From a virus, in IMG/VR virus record IMGVR_UViG_3300004369_000654, positions 1 to 24,773 of that record: DNA of 24,773 nt. One strand, given 5' to 3'. Positions within the stretch are counted from its first letter, which is position 1, and every line of letters starts with the position of its first letter. The position numbers were made by a program, and so were the translations under genes. Of this stretch, positions 14,893 to 23,100 are shown in pieces. Under the pieces are notes generated by a model. It saw only the letters and a program-made list of their open reading frames with translations, was not told the DNA's origin and searched no databases.

Positions 14893-15718
14893 TGAAATAG
14901 TTAATAATACTCAAAGCCTTACAGAAAAATTACAATACGATTCTTCAAAGCTCTCTGATGTAAAAATGGACAATGTAACCTATAAGTGGGATAGTAACGC
15001 CCGTGTTTATAGGGAACCAGATGGCAGTATTATAGATAAAAATGGTCCTCTTTTTTATGATTTAGTAAGGCACAAAGATAATATGAATGCTAGAGTAGGA
15101 GGTACTCCCGGAGATTGGCAAGACAGAATGGCCAGGAAGGGAGTTGTTAAAGGTACTCGTAGTGCCATAGCAAAAAAAATAGGCCTTAGTGGTATGGGTA
15201 AAACAAAACGACTAGATCCTAAAGCAGGATTAGGCGCTAAAGTAGGTGCTACGGCAGGTGAGTACATCGGCAAGGGAATGGACAAAATACACAATTTTGT
15301 AAAAGGTGCAATTGGTAATACATTTAAAAAAGATCCTACCAATCAAAAGAGATATTTAAATATGCAAGGTAGTGCAAAAGGTATAGAACTTTTAAAGCAA
15401 AAAGTAAGAACAGGAGAAATTACCATGGATGAGGCAGGTGAGGTCTTACAATTTGTCCAAGGCATACATCCAAGTCAAAAAACAAAACAACCTACTAATT
15501 TCCAGAAGGCTTGGAGAATGTGGTATGCACAAAGTGATAGATATAAACAAGCATTGGATCAAAACAAAAAAGAAAGGCAAAAAATACAAAGACAGGTGGA
15601 TAAAGTAAAACAGGATAATGAAAAAATACGAGCCGCAAATGCACAAATGCCATTAAATCAAAGGACGCCAAAAAAATCCTTTATATTAGGACCTGATGGT
15701 AACCCAGCGTCAATATAG
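14882..15718 (+). CDS. Basic late protein, possible internal head protein
   Basis: A 278-residue, Lys/Arg/Gly/Gln-rich protein. The N-terminus MLINEIVNNTQSLTEKL has the look of the short acidic or hydrophobic leaders on neighbouring proteins but lacks a perfect cleavage site. PGDWQD (76-81) recurs in the 17771 product. A Gly/Ala-rich basic segment (about 97-125) and a C-terminal coiled-coil-like stretch (residues 223-245, QNKKERQKIQRQVDKVKQDNEKI) follow. It has no enzyme motif. Basic composition and position after a late promoter fit a DNA-associated virion protein, but the function is not known. Confidence 0.7.
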   Translation: MLINEIVNNTQSLTEKLQYDSSKLSDVKMDNVTYKWDSNARVYREPDGSIIDKNGPLFYDLVRHKDNMNARVGGTPGDWQDRMARKGVVKGTRSAIAKKIGLSGMGKTKRLDPKAGLGAKVGATAGEYIGKGMDKIHNFVKGAIGNTFKKDPTNQKRYLNMQGSAKGIELLKQKVRTGEITMDEAGEVLQFVQGIHPSQKTKQPTNFQKAWRMWYAQSDRYKQALDQNKKERQKIQRQVDKVKQDNEKIRAANAQMPLNQRTPKKSFILGPDGNPASI

Positions 15719-15720
15719 TC

Positions 15721-16977
15721 ATGAAATTTGCAGAAATATCAGAAAGTTTTATAAGACAAATAATCTTAGAAGCAGAAAATAAAAACACTCACTTAGAACA
15801 TCTGGAAGATAATATTTTTAACAAAGGTTTTCAAGGTGCCAAAGAAGCAATAAAATATTTGTATAGCCTACATGAAATGCTGGAAGGTCACAGTAAATCT
15901 GCAATATCAATGACAACTAAATGGGACGGTGCTCCAGCCATTATAGCAGGTAAAGATCCAGAAACAGGAAAATTTTTTGTAGGAACCAAAGGCGTATTTG
16001 CTCAGAAACCTAAAATAAATTTCACAGATAAAAACATAGAAGAAAATCATCCTGCAGAAGAATTACAGGACAAATTAAAAATAGCATTAAGATATCTTAG
16101 AAACTTAAATTGGAATACAGTGGTTCAGGGTGACATGCTTTTTACTAAAAAGGATTTACAAGTTACAAAAATAGACGGTGAAGAGGTATTGTTATTTAAG
16201 CCAAACACTATTGTTTATGCTGTACCTACTGAAAGCGATCTTGCAAAAGAAATTTTAAATGCAGAAATAGGAATTGTTTGGCATACTGAATATACTGGAG
16301 GCCCTACATTAGCAGACACCCAAGCAAAGTTTGGTTTCGATAGTAGTCAATTAGGAACTGCAAATGGTGTTTGGCACAGAGACGCAATTATTAAAGATTT
16401 TAGTGGTACAGTAACTTTTACAGCAGAAGAAAGTCAAGACATAATGGGTGCTATTACAGAAGCAAATAATTACTTAGAAAATATTGATGCAGAAACATTT
16501 GGATGGTTAGAAAAAGGTAATGATTTAATAGGAAAAGATTTTTTACAACAGTTAAAGGCACATGTAAATAATAACATCAGAGCTGGTGCATTTGACGAGC
16601 CTACTAAATTTGCACAAGGATTTGTACAAAAATATATAGACTTTATGCAAAAGAAAATAAACGGCTATAAAACACAGGCTAAACAGGACGAAATGACAGA
16701 CAAGTTAGTACAAGGTGTAAAGTTTATCAAACAAAATGTACCTCAAATTGTTGCTGTATATGATTTATATCTTAAACTAATAGAAGCAAAAGTAAAAATA
16801 GTTAAAAAATTAGAAACAATTAGACAGTTACCTACATTTAAGGAAACTGAAAACGGATATGAAGTTACAGGCGAAGAAGGATTTGTTGCTGTAGATAGAA
16901 TGGGTAACGCATTAAAACTGGTAGATAGACTGGAGTTTAGTAGATTAAACTTTGGCACAGGGAGGCCTGGAGCATAA
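15721..16977 (+). CDS. Ligase-like (KWDG) late protein of a conserved marine-phage family
   Basis: A 418-residue protein of a family common in marine T4-like phages (I believe DUF6267, from memory). The leader MKFAEISESFIRQIILEA ends in an I-L-E/A site like that of the T4 prohead protease gp21. The body shows features of covalent nucleotidyltransferases (DNA/RNA ligases): KWDG at 67-70 as motif I, FFVGTKGVF (85-93) as the following strand pair, and VVQGDML (134-140) in the place of motif III. This suggests it binds ATP or a nucleotide, or keeps the fold without activity. The second half is mostly helical (about 250-380). There is no Shine-Dalgarno sequence; the start is two bases after the previous stop. 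Confidence 0.72.
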   Translation: MKFAEISESFIRQIILEAENKNTHLEHLEDNIFNKGFQGAKEAIKYLYSLHEMLEGHSKSAISMTTKWDGAPAIIAGKDPETGKFFVGTKGVFAQKPKINFTDKNIEENHPAEELQDKLKIALRYLRNLNWNTVVQGDMLFTKKDLQVTKIDGEEVLLFKPNTIVYAVPTESDLAKEILNAEIGIVWHTEYTGGPTLADTQAKFGFDSSQLGTANGVWHRDAIIKDFSGTVTFTAEESQDIMGAITEANNYLENIDAETFGWLEKGNDLIGKDFLQQLKAHVNNNIRAGAFDEPTKFAQGFVQKYIDFMQKKINGYKTQAKQDEMTDKLVQGVKFIKQNVPQIVAVYDLYLKLIEAKVKIVKKLETIRQLPTFKETENGYEVTGEEGFVAVDRMGNALKLVDRLEFSRLNFGTGRPGA

Positions 16978-17774
16978 TGGAATTACAACTCATAGATAAA
17001 GAAATATCAGAAGCCAGGCTTTACAGAACAAGTTCAGCATTTGGACAACTTACAGGAAAAGATATATCAGAACTTTTATATTTAAATACATTAGTCACAT
17101 ATATGTTATATAAGGACGATAAACAAACTGATTATGCAAAAGCAGTTGCAAGACAAACAACGCAATATGGAAAATACACTTTGTTTAGAAGTCATGCTAC
17201 AGATATGTACTTATTAGCATATATGGTGTCTGATCCAGATAACAAAAATGTTAAATTAAAAGATCATTTAATAAGTAAGAAATTTTTAAAAGAATTGCAG
17301 TTTGATAAAAGACGCCATTGGCAATTTGTTCAGGGCATATCTTTTGACAGAGTGAATGATAAAATAGCAAGTCCCTACCTTTTTAGACTAGAAAGCCAAT
17401 TAAAAATCACAAATTCCATGTATAAACAATTTCGTAGATTAGTTATGGATTGGGAAAAGTTAAAGTACAATCAAAGGCAATATGTGGTAACAAAAATTAC
17501 ACAGGAAATACGAAGATTAGGTAGAGGTAGTGAAATAATGGCACCTCTTACCACAATGTTAAAATATAAAAGATACAGAGTAAATCCTGACATAAACAAA
17601 CCATCTTTAGGAAGAAAAGTAGCAGGTGCGGCCGCAGGTGCTTTAGTAGGTCGTTTTGCAGGTAAGAAGATTGCACAAAAATTAGGAAAAGATTCAGATA
17701 AATATAAGAAAGTAGGAACAGGCTTAGGCGCAATAGCAGGTTATTGGGCCGGCGGAAGACAAAAACAATTATGA
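16977..17774 (+). CDS. Late protein with glycine-zipper C-terminus
   Basis: A 265-residue protein. MELQLIDKEISEA at the N-terminus contains I-S-E/A (10-13), a match to the T4 prohead protease cleavage rule. The middle is helical and basic. The C-terminal region (about 212-260) has two Gly/Ala-rich segments (VAGAAAGALVGRFAG and VGTGLGAIAGYWAGG) typical of glycine-zipper membrane-inserting helices, separated by a Lys-rich loop. A head protein able to insert in a membrane could help DNA entry; this is inference. GGAG lies about eight bases before the ATG. It overlaps the next gene by ATGA. Confidence 0.7.
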   Translation: MELQLIDKEISEARLYRTSSAFGQLTGKDISELLYLNTLVTYMLYKDDKQTDYAKAVARQTTQYGKYTLFRSHATDMYLLAYMVSDPDNKNVKLKDHLISKKFLKELQFDKRRHWQFVQGISFDRVNDKIASPYLFRLESQLKITNSMYKQFRRLVMDWEKLKYNQRQYVVTKITQEIRRLGRGSEIMAPLTTMLKYKRYRVNPDINKPSLGRKVAGAAAGALVGRFAGKKIAQKLGKDSDKYKKVGTGLGAIAGYWAGGRQKQL

Positions 17775-18361
17775 AAATAAATGAAGTAATAATTTCAGAA
17801 TTAAGCCCAGAAGGACAAGCGGCTGAAAGGCAAAGAGCTCAAGGAGAGGTTAGGCTGTTATGGCAAATTGACCCGCAATTTGCTAGTAAATTTGAAAAAT
17901 CCTTCCGTAAATATGGTAAAAAAAGTGTTGATACTGCATATCAGGCCGCTATCACAGACATAGAAAAGAAAGGTGGTTCCTCAGGTGATGTAGATAAGTT
18001 AAAAAGAATTGCTAATATGCCTGGAGATTGGCAAGACGATAACAAAGTTAGGGCATTTGTGTCAGCAATTCCAAGCGGTTATAGAAAAACATTACCCAAT
18101 TATAAGGAACCAGGTGACAGAATGAGTGCCACAGGAAGAAGATGGGGCAACCAATATTATTCAGGTGGTGGCGTTGATAGTAGCGACAGTTTTGTTGATC
18201 CTAATTCTCCCGGCATCGGTCAAACTATTAAAAAAATAGGCTCAACAGCAAAAGATGTATGGCAAAACGCAAGAGCATCTAAAGGCCTTAAAATGGGTAG
18301 TCAAATTGGTAAGGCACTATCAAAATATGTATCAGGCCCTACAATCGTAGGAAAAAATTAG
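17771..18361 (+). CDS. Late protein with PGDWQD motif, function unknown
   Basis: 196 residues from ATG 17771, chosen over an upstream in-frame ATG at 17744 because it makes the usual ATGA overlap and gives an N-terminus (MKINEVIISELSPEG) like the leaders of its neighbours. A helical basic region (about 18-62) is followed by PGDWQD (84-89), shared with the 14882 product, then a Gly/Ser/Tyr-rich linker and a basic tail (about 155-196). No enzyme motif is seen. Last gene of the unit starting at 14588; no clear terminator follows. Confidence 0.68.
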   Translation: MKINEVIISELSPEGQAAERQRAQGEVRLLWQIDPQFASKFEKSFRKYGKKSVDTAYQAAITDIEKKGGSSGDVDKLKRIANMPGDWQDDNKVRAFVSAIPSGYRKTLPNYKEPGDRMSATGRRWGNQYYSGGGVDSSDSFVDPNSPGIGQTIKKIGSTAKDVWQNARASKGLKMGSQIGKALSKYVSGPTIVGKN

Positions 18362-18370
18362 AAAAAAAAA

Positions 18371-18378
18371 GATAAATA
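18371..18378 (+). promoter_or_regulatory. Late promoter GATAAATA before the 18425 gene
   Basis: GATAAATA nine bases after the preceding stop. The following leader shares GTAAC(A/G)GC, TAGGAGAA and ATGGCACAA with the 18724 leader. Confidence 0.8.
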
Positions 18379-18387
18379 AATGTAACA

Positions 18388-18402
18388 GCATATTTTATAT
18401 GC
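18388..18402 (+). promoter_or_regulatory. 5' UTR hairpin, 18425 gene
   Basis: GCATAT - TTT - ATATGC forms a perfect six-pair stem in the untranslated leader, just after GTAACA. The paralogous leader at 18741 has a stem at the same place with different bases, so the structure may matter, for example for message stability. Confidence 0.5.
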
Positions 18403-18424
18403 AATAACATTTTAGGAGAATATA

Positions 18425-18667
18425 ATGGCACAAGCAAACCCAAATGCGGCAGTCAGAGCGGCAAACGGTTTCGTAGGAAAAACTTTTATCCTCGAAGTTG
18501 ATGACGTAACATCTGTAACAGTTGAAGAGGCATGTTTAGAAGCACAAAACGAAGGTTTTGTAGTTGTAGCAGTTGAAGGTTTAACTTCAGGTTCGCACAT
18601 TGCACTACAAGGTGCATCAGCAACACCTTCTATTACAGGCGCAACATTAATCGCAACTTTCGGTTAA
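18425..18667 (+). CDS. Small virion-type protein, paralogue A
   Basis: 80 residues, MAQANPNAAVRAANGFVGKTF at the start, then an alternating hydrophobic pattern (ILEVDDVTSVTVEEACLEAQ; VVVAVEGLTSGSHIAL) and an Ala/Thr/Ser-rich end. It has its own late promoter, a strong ribosome site (TAGGAGA) and its own terminator, an arrangement suited to a very abundant product such as a capsid decoration protein. It shares MAQ, RAA, and F(V/I)GK-x-F with the 18776 product, so the two appear to be a diverged duplication. Exact role unknown. Confidence 0.78.
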   Translation: MAQANPNAAVRAANGFVGKTFILEVDDVTSVTVEEACLEAQNEGFVVVAVEGLTSGSHIALQGASATPSITGATLIATFG

Positions 18668-18683
18668 TCCGTAATAAACAAAT

Positions 18684-18713
18684 AAAAGAGGGCATTTTAT
18701 ATGCCCTTTTTTT
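18684..18713 (+). terminator. Rho-independent terminator after the 18425 gene
   Basis: AGGGCAT (18689-18695) pairs with ATGCCCT (18701-18707) across a TTTAT loop, extended by A/T pairs, followed by a run of T to 18713. Confidence 0.88.
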
Positions 18714-18723
18714 GTGGTAAAAT

Positions 18724-18731
18724 GATAAATA
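18724..18731 (+). promoter_or_regulatory. Late promoter GATAAATA before the 18776 gene
   Basis: GATAAATA just downstream of the terminator at 18684-18713, making 18776 an independent unit. The leader is homologous to that at 18371. Confidence 0.8.
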
Positions 18732-18740
18732 ATTGTAACG

Positions 18741-18754
18741 GCGATAGAATTCGC
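18741..18754 (+). promoter_or_regulatory. 5' UTR hairpin, 18776 gene
   Basis: GCGA - TAGAAT - TCGC in the leader, at the same position relative to the promoter and GTAACG as the 18388 hairpin but with a different stem sequence. The stem is short (four pairs). Confidence 0.4.
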
Positions 18755-18775
18755 TAAACAAATTAGGAGAATAAA

Positions 18776-19045
18776 ATGGCACAATCAGATAGAAGAGCGG
18801 CGGCGGCTGGTGAGTTTATTGGTAAAGACGTATTTTTAAAAAGTTTCCAACAACAATCAGGAAACATTAGTGCGGCAGAATTAACATCACTAGTTAGTTC
18901 AGTCCAAAACTTAAACCTTTCAGTATTAAAAATTGGTGACTTCACAGCAGATAGTCAAACAACTGTAAACTTTATACTAGAAGGTGCAGACAACTTAGCA
19001 AACGGTGACCTAGCAGGACACGTTATTGCAGACGTCTCATTCTAA
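18776..19045 (+). CDS. Small virion-type protein, paralogue B
   Basis: 89 residues beginning MAQSDRRAAAAGEFIGKDVFL, related at the N-terminus to the 18425 product. The body is Ser/Gln/Asn-rich with alternating hydrophobics (LTSLVSSVQNLNLSVLKIGDF; QTTVNFILEGAD) and ends HVIADVSF. Own late promoter, TAGGAGA ribosome site and terminator. As with its paralogue, the single-gene layout implies strong late expression of a structural protein. The two may assemble at equivalent sites on the virion or in different parts; not decidable here. Confidence 0.78.
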   Translation: MAQSDRRAAAAGEFIGKDVFLKSFQQQSGNISAAELTSLVSSVQNLNLSVLKIGDFTADSQTTVNFILEGADNLANGDLAGHVIADVSF

Positions 19046-19061
19046 GTTTAATATAACTTAT

Positions 19062-19092
19062 AAAAAATCCTCACTAGTTGGGGATTTTTTTT
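19062..19092 (+). terminator. Rho-independent terminator after the 18776 gene
   Basis: AAAAAATCC (19062-19070) pairs with GGATTTTTT (19082-19090), with inner pairs closing on a CTAGT loop, and T residues continue to 19092. Given the A-rich left arm it could also act on the reverse strand. Confidence 0.88.
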
Positions 19093-19126
19093 GAATAAAT
19101 TTCCTTAAAGTAAATTACTAAAAGTT

Positions 19127-19134
19127 GATAAATA
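19127..19134 (+). promoter_or_regulatory. Late promoter GATAAATA before the 19164 operon
   Basis: GATAAATA, 29 bases before ATG 19164, follows the terminator at 19062-19092. It probably drives 19164, 19580, 19816 and the giant gene at 20100. Confidence 0.8.
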
Positions 19135-19163
19135 GTTGAACAAACACAGATTTTGGAGAAAAT

Positions 19164-19571
19164 ATGGTTACAGGACAAAGAAGTGGAGCGATGGGTAGCT
19201 CAGAAGTTGTATCAGGCAATATAGAGTTTTACACGTTATTCACAAGTTTAGATATAACAAGAACCGGAAATTACTCAGATAACACACAAAAAGACTTTGA
19301 AAGTGTAGTACAGGTAATAGGTTTAAGAGCACAGCCTATAATAATGAATAACCCTGTAGAACTTAGCGGAGTAGGTGCAAACGTTTTAGAAAATTATGGA
19401 GCACCAACATTAACAGGTGCAGGATGGATTTTTAAATTTGCATTTGAACGTGAAGGAGTACATACTATAGACACATTAAAAGATGAGCTGAATGGAATTG
19501 TTTTAAATGATGGAACAGTGGATACAAAAAATTCAGTTAATATGGAATTTACTAAACAAGATTTATTATAG
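19164..19571 (+). CDS. Probable virion protein, function unknown
   Basis: A 135-residue beta-rich protein (NIEFYTLFTSLDITRTGNYS; FESVVQVIGLRAQPIIMNNP; GWIFKFAFEREGVHTID). GGAG lies just before the ATG, and a late promoter precedes it. The pattern of strands with many Asn, Thr and Gly, and the small size, are typical of phage structural or connector proteins. No specific family is recognised. First gene of the operon ending in the giant ORF. Confidence 0.7.
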   Translation: MVTGQRSGAMGSSEVVSGNIEFYTLFTSLDITRTGNYSDNTQKDFESVVQVIGLRAQPIIMNNPVELSGVGANVLENYGAPTLTGAGWIFKFAFEREGVHTIDTLKDELNGIVLNDGTVDTKNSVNMEFTKQDLL

Positions 19572-19579
19572 GATAAAAA

Positions 19580-19819
19580 ATGCCTAAAAAAATAGAGCCA
19601 GAAATAGAGAGAAAACCTTATACAGAAAGTGGAAACATAGAAGCACACATAATTGCTGATATGTTGAGAATAGAATCTATTTCTTCTGAGCTAAAAGAAT
19701 TCAAAGAAGTCACTAAAGAAAGGTTAAACAAATTAGAAAGTTGGATCATTGCTATTGTTGGTTTAACCTTCACAACCTTAATGACAACAGTGGTAGGACT
19801 GTTAATGAAAATATTATGA
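19580..19819 (+). CDS. Small coiled-coil membrane protein (holin/XhlA-like layout)
   Basis: 79 residues: a charged N-terminus, a helix with coiled-coil spacing (about 28-53, IESISSELKEFKEVTKERLNK) and one C-terminal membrane segment (about 55-77, WIIAIVGLTFTTLMTTVVGL) ending in MKIL. This is the layout of XhlA-type small phage membrane proteins, which act with holins in lysis. No endolysin is in the window, so the call is by layout only; it could also be a virion membrane-contact protein. It overlaps the next gene by ATGA. Confidence 0.62.
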   Translation: MPKKIEPEIERKPYTESGNIEAHIIADMLRIESISSELKEFKEVTKERLNKLESWIIAIVGLTFTTLMTTVVGLLMKIL

Positions 19820-20100
19820 GAATAGACGAATTTACAGAAGAGCCTATCTTTGAAGCCAGAATGGTTTGGCGTAAAATAGGTAATAAAATTATCCGTGCTG
19901 TACGTTGCACTTCTGGAAGACGTAAGGGCAGGGTAGTTAAAACCGCCGGCCAATGCAACAAGCCAATTGATTTTAAAAAACGTCTTACAATAAAAAAAAA
20001 CAAAGCAAAGTTTGGTGCTAGAATGGCCAGACGAGCTCAAAGAACAAAAAGATTTAACATAAAAAGCAAACAAGTAAGAGCTTTAAACAGAAGAAGATAA
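19816..20100 (+). CDS. Very basic 94-residue protein, probable internal head protein
   Basis: Start set at ATG 19816 (ATGA overlap with the previous gene) rather than at an upstream in-frame ATG at 19741 that would overlap the membrane gene. The leader MRIDEFTEEPIFE is acidic and ends in I-F-E/A, the T4 gp21-type site. After it, the remaining 81 residues hold 31 Lys/Arg (by count) and a single acidic residue, with no membrane segment. Two Cys (in VRCTSG and GQCNKP) could bind metal or form a disulfide. The composition is that of a DNA-binding protein packed with the genome. It is followed by the giant gene with a one-base overlap (TAATG). Confidence 0.75.
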   Translation: MRIDEFTEEPIFEARMVWRKIGNKIIRAVRCTSGRRKGRVVKTAGQCNKPIDFKKRLTIKKNKAKFGARMARRAQRTKRFNIKSKQVRALNRRR

Positions 20101-23100
20101 TGAAGTTTAGACATATCAAAACACTTGAGCATTTTTTAAAAGAATACGGTGCTAGTAGTAGTGGAAGTCCTACGCCTGTAGGACAACAAAAAATGGGGAC
20201 TTCTGTCGCAAATAAAAATCCAAATGTAGATCTAGGACAAAACGCATCAGTAAAACCTAAACTCATGCCGGCCAAAGACCTTGGTAAGGGTGATTTTGTT
20301 TTTGATAAAACATCAAAAAAACTAAATCAAGTTGTTTCACCAGTAGGGGCAGGTGATTTACCAGATGCATTAGTAACTCAAAATGACAAAAAAGAATATC
20401 AGGTAATAAAACAAACAGACAATGTAGATGCTGTAATAAACCCTAATAAAGATAATGATTCTGATATACAAACTCTTGATGATCCAAAACAAAGTTTTAT
20501 ACAAAAGCATAAAGGTAATTTGTACAAGGGAGCAGATTTTGCCAAAAAAATAATGAGCTCTAAAGATAATGAAGAGCAAACTGAAGGCAAACTCAGTAAT
20601 ATTGCAAAACGCAAAGGCAAAAAAATAAAAATTAAAGATTTAAAAGCCAAAATTAAAAAACTTTCTAGAAAAAGATTAAAAGAAGCCAACCCAGCATTGT
20701 TTGAAATAAACTTTAATAAAAAAGAAATAGCCATAGAGGCCTTAGACATGCCAGTAAAGTGTGGCTTTGAAGCAGAAACATTTTTTTATGGTATAGAAGG
20801 TTCAGGTTCTTCTGATGTTGATGATATGAGCATCAGTGAAATCGAATACGAATATGGTGATTTACCAGATCAAGCATACGAAGACTTTGAAGATTGGTTA
20901 TATGATAAAGGACAATCAGAATTCTTGGACGACTTAGTAAGTGATAAAGTCCAAGAAGTCAGAGAAGATGAAGAATGGTTGAACGACTTTATAGACAGCA
21001 GTAGTGGCCCAAGTTCAGAAGCAATCGAAATATACAAAAAAGATTTTGAAGAAAACGATCCAAAAGAATACGAAAACCGTGAGGAAGATGGTTGGGAATA
21101 TATAAACTGGGTCAGAGAATATGTAGAAGAAGAATACGAAGATGAGTATTTGGCTTGGCTTAATGATGCAGTCAGACAAGAATATGATTTAAATGATGAG
21201 GCCAAAGAAGCCGCAAGAGATAACTACAGTATGGATGACATGGTATATGACATAGGCAGTTATATGAGCAGTTTCCTTGATGACTATGATTACGAATATG
21301 GCAGTAGCGGAGGTGGTGTGTCAGATGTTGCTAATGAACTGTATAATGGCTGGATAGAAAAAAATAGTAGTTTTAATGAGTACCCAGAATCAGGAGATTA
21401 TGGAGACACTTATACAACAACCTCATGGGCAGTAGAAAAAGACAGCAGTATAGATCCCGATGAAGGCGCGGCCGCAGAATTAATATCACCAGTATATAGT
21501 TCTCCAAGAGACATGCTCAAAGAAATGAAAAGTCTGTTTGACTGGAGTGAAAAAAACTTTGGCACTAATAATACCACAGGTTTGCATGTCACAATGAGCT
21601 GGAACGGTCCTAGAGATGGAGATGCAACATTAGGAGGACTAGAACCTAACAAATTAAAAATGGCATTGTTATTAGGTGACGAATACTTATTAGCACAATG
21701 GGGGAGACTTAGAAACACTTATACAAAAAGCCAATATCAGAATTTATTAAAACATGCAGAAGATATGAAACGTGGTAATAAAGAGAGTTTCTTAACGTTA
21801 CAAAAAGAATTAGAAAAAGGCATTAGCAGAGAAAAGTTTTCAAGTATTCATTTTAAAAACCAAAAAGATAATGATAGCGAAAATGAATTAATAGAATTTA
21901 GAATAATGGGTGGTGCTGACTACAACACAATGTATGAAAAAGTTGTTAAAACAGTTGTAAGATATGCAACCATTATGAAGGCAGGTTATGATAAAGATGC
22001 GTTTAGAACAGATTATATAAATGCTTTGTTTAGGTTAATTCGTAAGAGCCAAGAGATAGATCCTGAAAAAGTAAAAGAACTAGAAGTTCATAATCATCCT
22101 GTGATAGATTCTGCAAAAGAAATAGTTGGTAAAAAAGATTATTTTGATGTTATAAGATTTTTAAATAATTCTGTTAATTATTTTAACGAATACGAAGAAT
22201 TAAGTGATTCAGAAGCAGATAAAAAATGGAAACAGAGTGTCAAAGATTTTGAAAAAGGCACAGGCAGTAAAATGGACATTGTTGAGCAACGTCCCACAGT
22301 AGCAGGAGACATCCGGCATCGTGGTGACACAGTAGCAGGAGAGCCAATCACAGGTTATATTCAACCAGATGCAATAGCACCTAGCAAAAGAGCACCAGCA
22401 GTATTAAAAAAATCTCAGGAAATGTTTGGTAGGGCAGTAACACTTCTTGCAAGAGATATTGCTGACAATAAAGCGAGAGGAATGCCTAATGCAAAAAGCA
22501 TAAGAATATTCAGAGAATATGCTAACAAAATAAAATTAAACAGTAAAACTTTAGAAAAAATTGCCATCCAAAGTATGGATGACTTAAACTTTAATGGTAC
22601 TGACAAAGAGAACATAGTAAGATTACAAAAAGGTGTACAAAGTTTATTTAAACAAGACATTATAAGTAAACCAACCTTTCTAACACCACAAGAAATAGAT
22701 GCTATACTTAAAAAGTCCTGGCAGTTTGCAATGTCTGATGATAAAAAAGATAATATTAAATTAAATAAATTTATAGAATTATTAGTAAAAGTATCTCCCT
22801 ACAAAGATACAGAACAAGTACAAGATGCGTTAAGACAGATATTTAACACAAGGCAGGAAAACGAATTTGCTAGATATATGAAAGGAGGGTCTTACGGAAG
22901 TAGTGGTTTATTAAAGGCAGGAAAAATAACAACTCCTGGTGCTGTTAAAGAATTACTATCCTTCCTGGAACCATATAGTGGATATGAACATCCTACAAGT
23001 CCAGATCATCATATCAATATAAGAAGTGATGACAACTATGAAAATGTTGCACAGATGAGACTGATACAGAGGATGAGAGATCGTATGGATCATTTACAAG

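Noticed and set aside
17697-17704. A further GATAAATA, 67 bases before the 17771 start.
   Set aside because: It is inside the 16977 gene, encodes Asp-Lys-Tyr in frame, and the downstream gene is already linked by an ATGA overlap. It could act as an internal late promoter, but there is no support beyond the octamer.
17744-17770. Upstream in-frame ATG for the 17771 gene.
   Set aside because: It would add a nine-residue extension with a large overlap and hide the leader shared with neighbouring proteins; ATG 17771 forms the usual ATGA junction.
19741-19815. Upstream in-frame ATG for the basic protein gene.
   Set aside because: It would overlap most of the membrane segment of the preceding gene and add an unlikely sequence; ATG 19816 gives an ATGA junction and a clear leader.
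17629-21475. Two GCGGCCGC octamers (near 17629 and 21468) in otherwise AT-rich DNA, considered as a regulatory repeat or cloning scar.
   Set aside because: Both encode Ala runs in frame within real genes; no flanking similarity is present.
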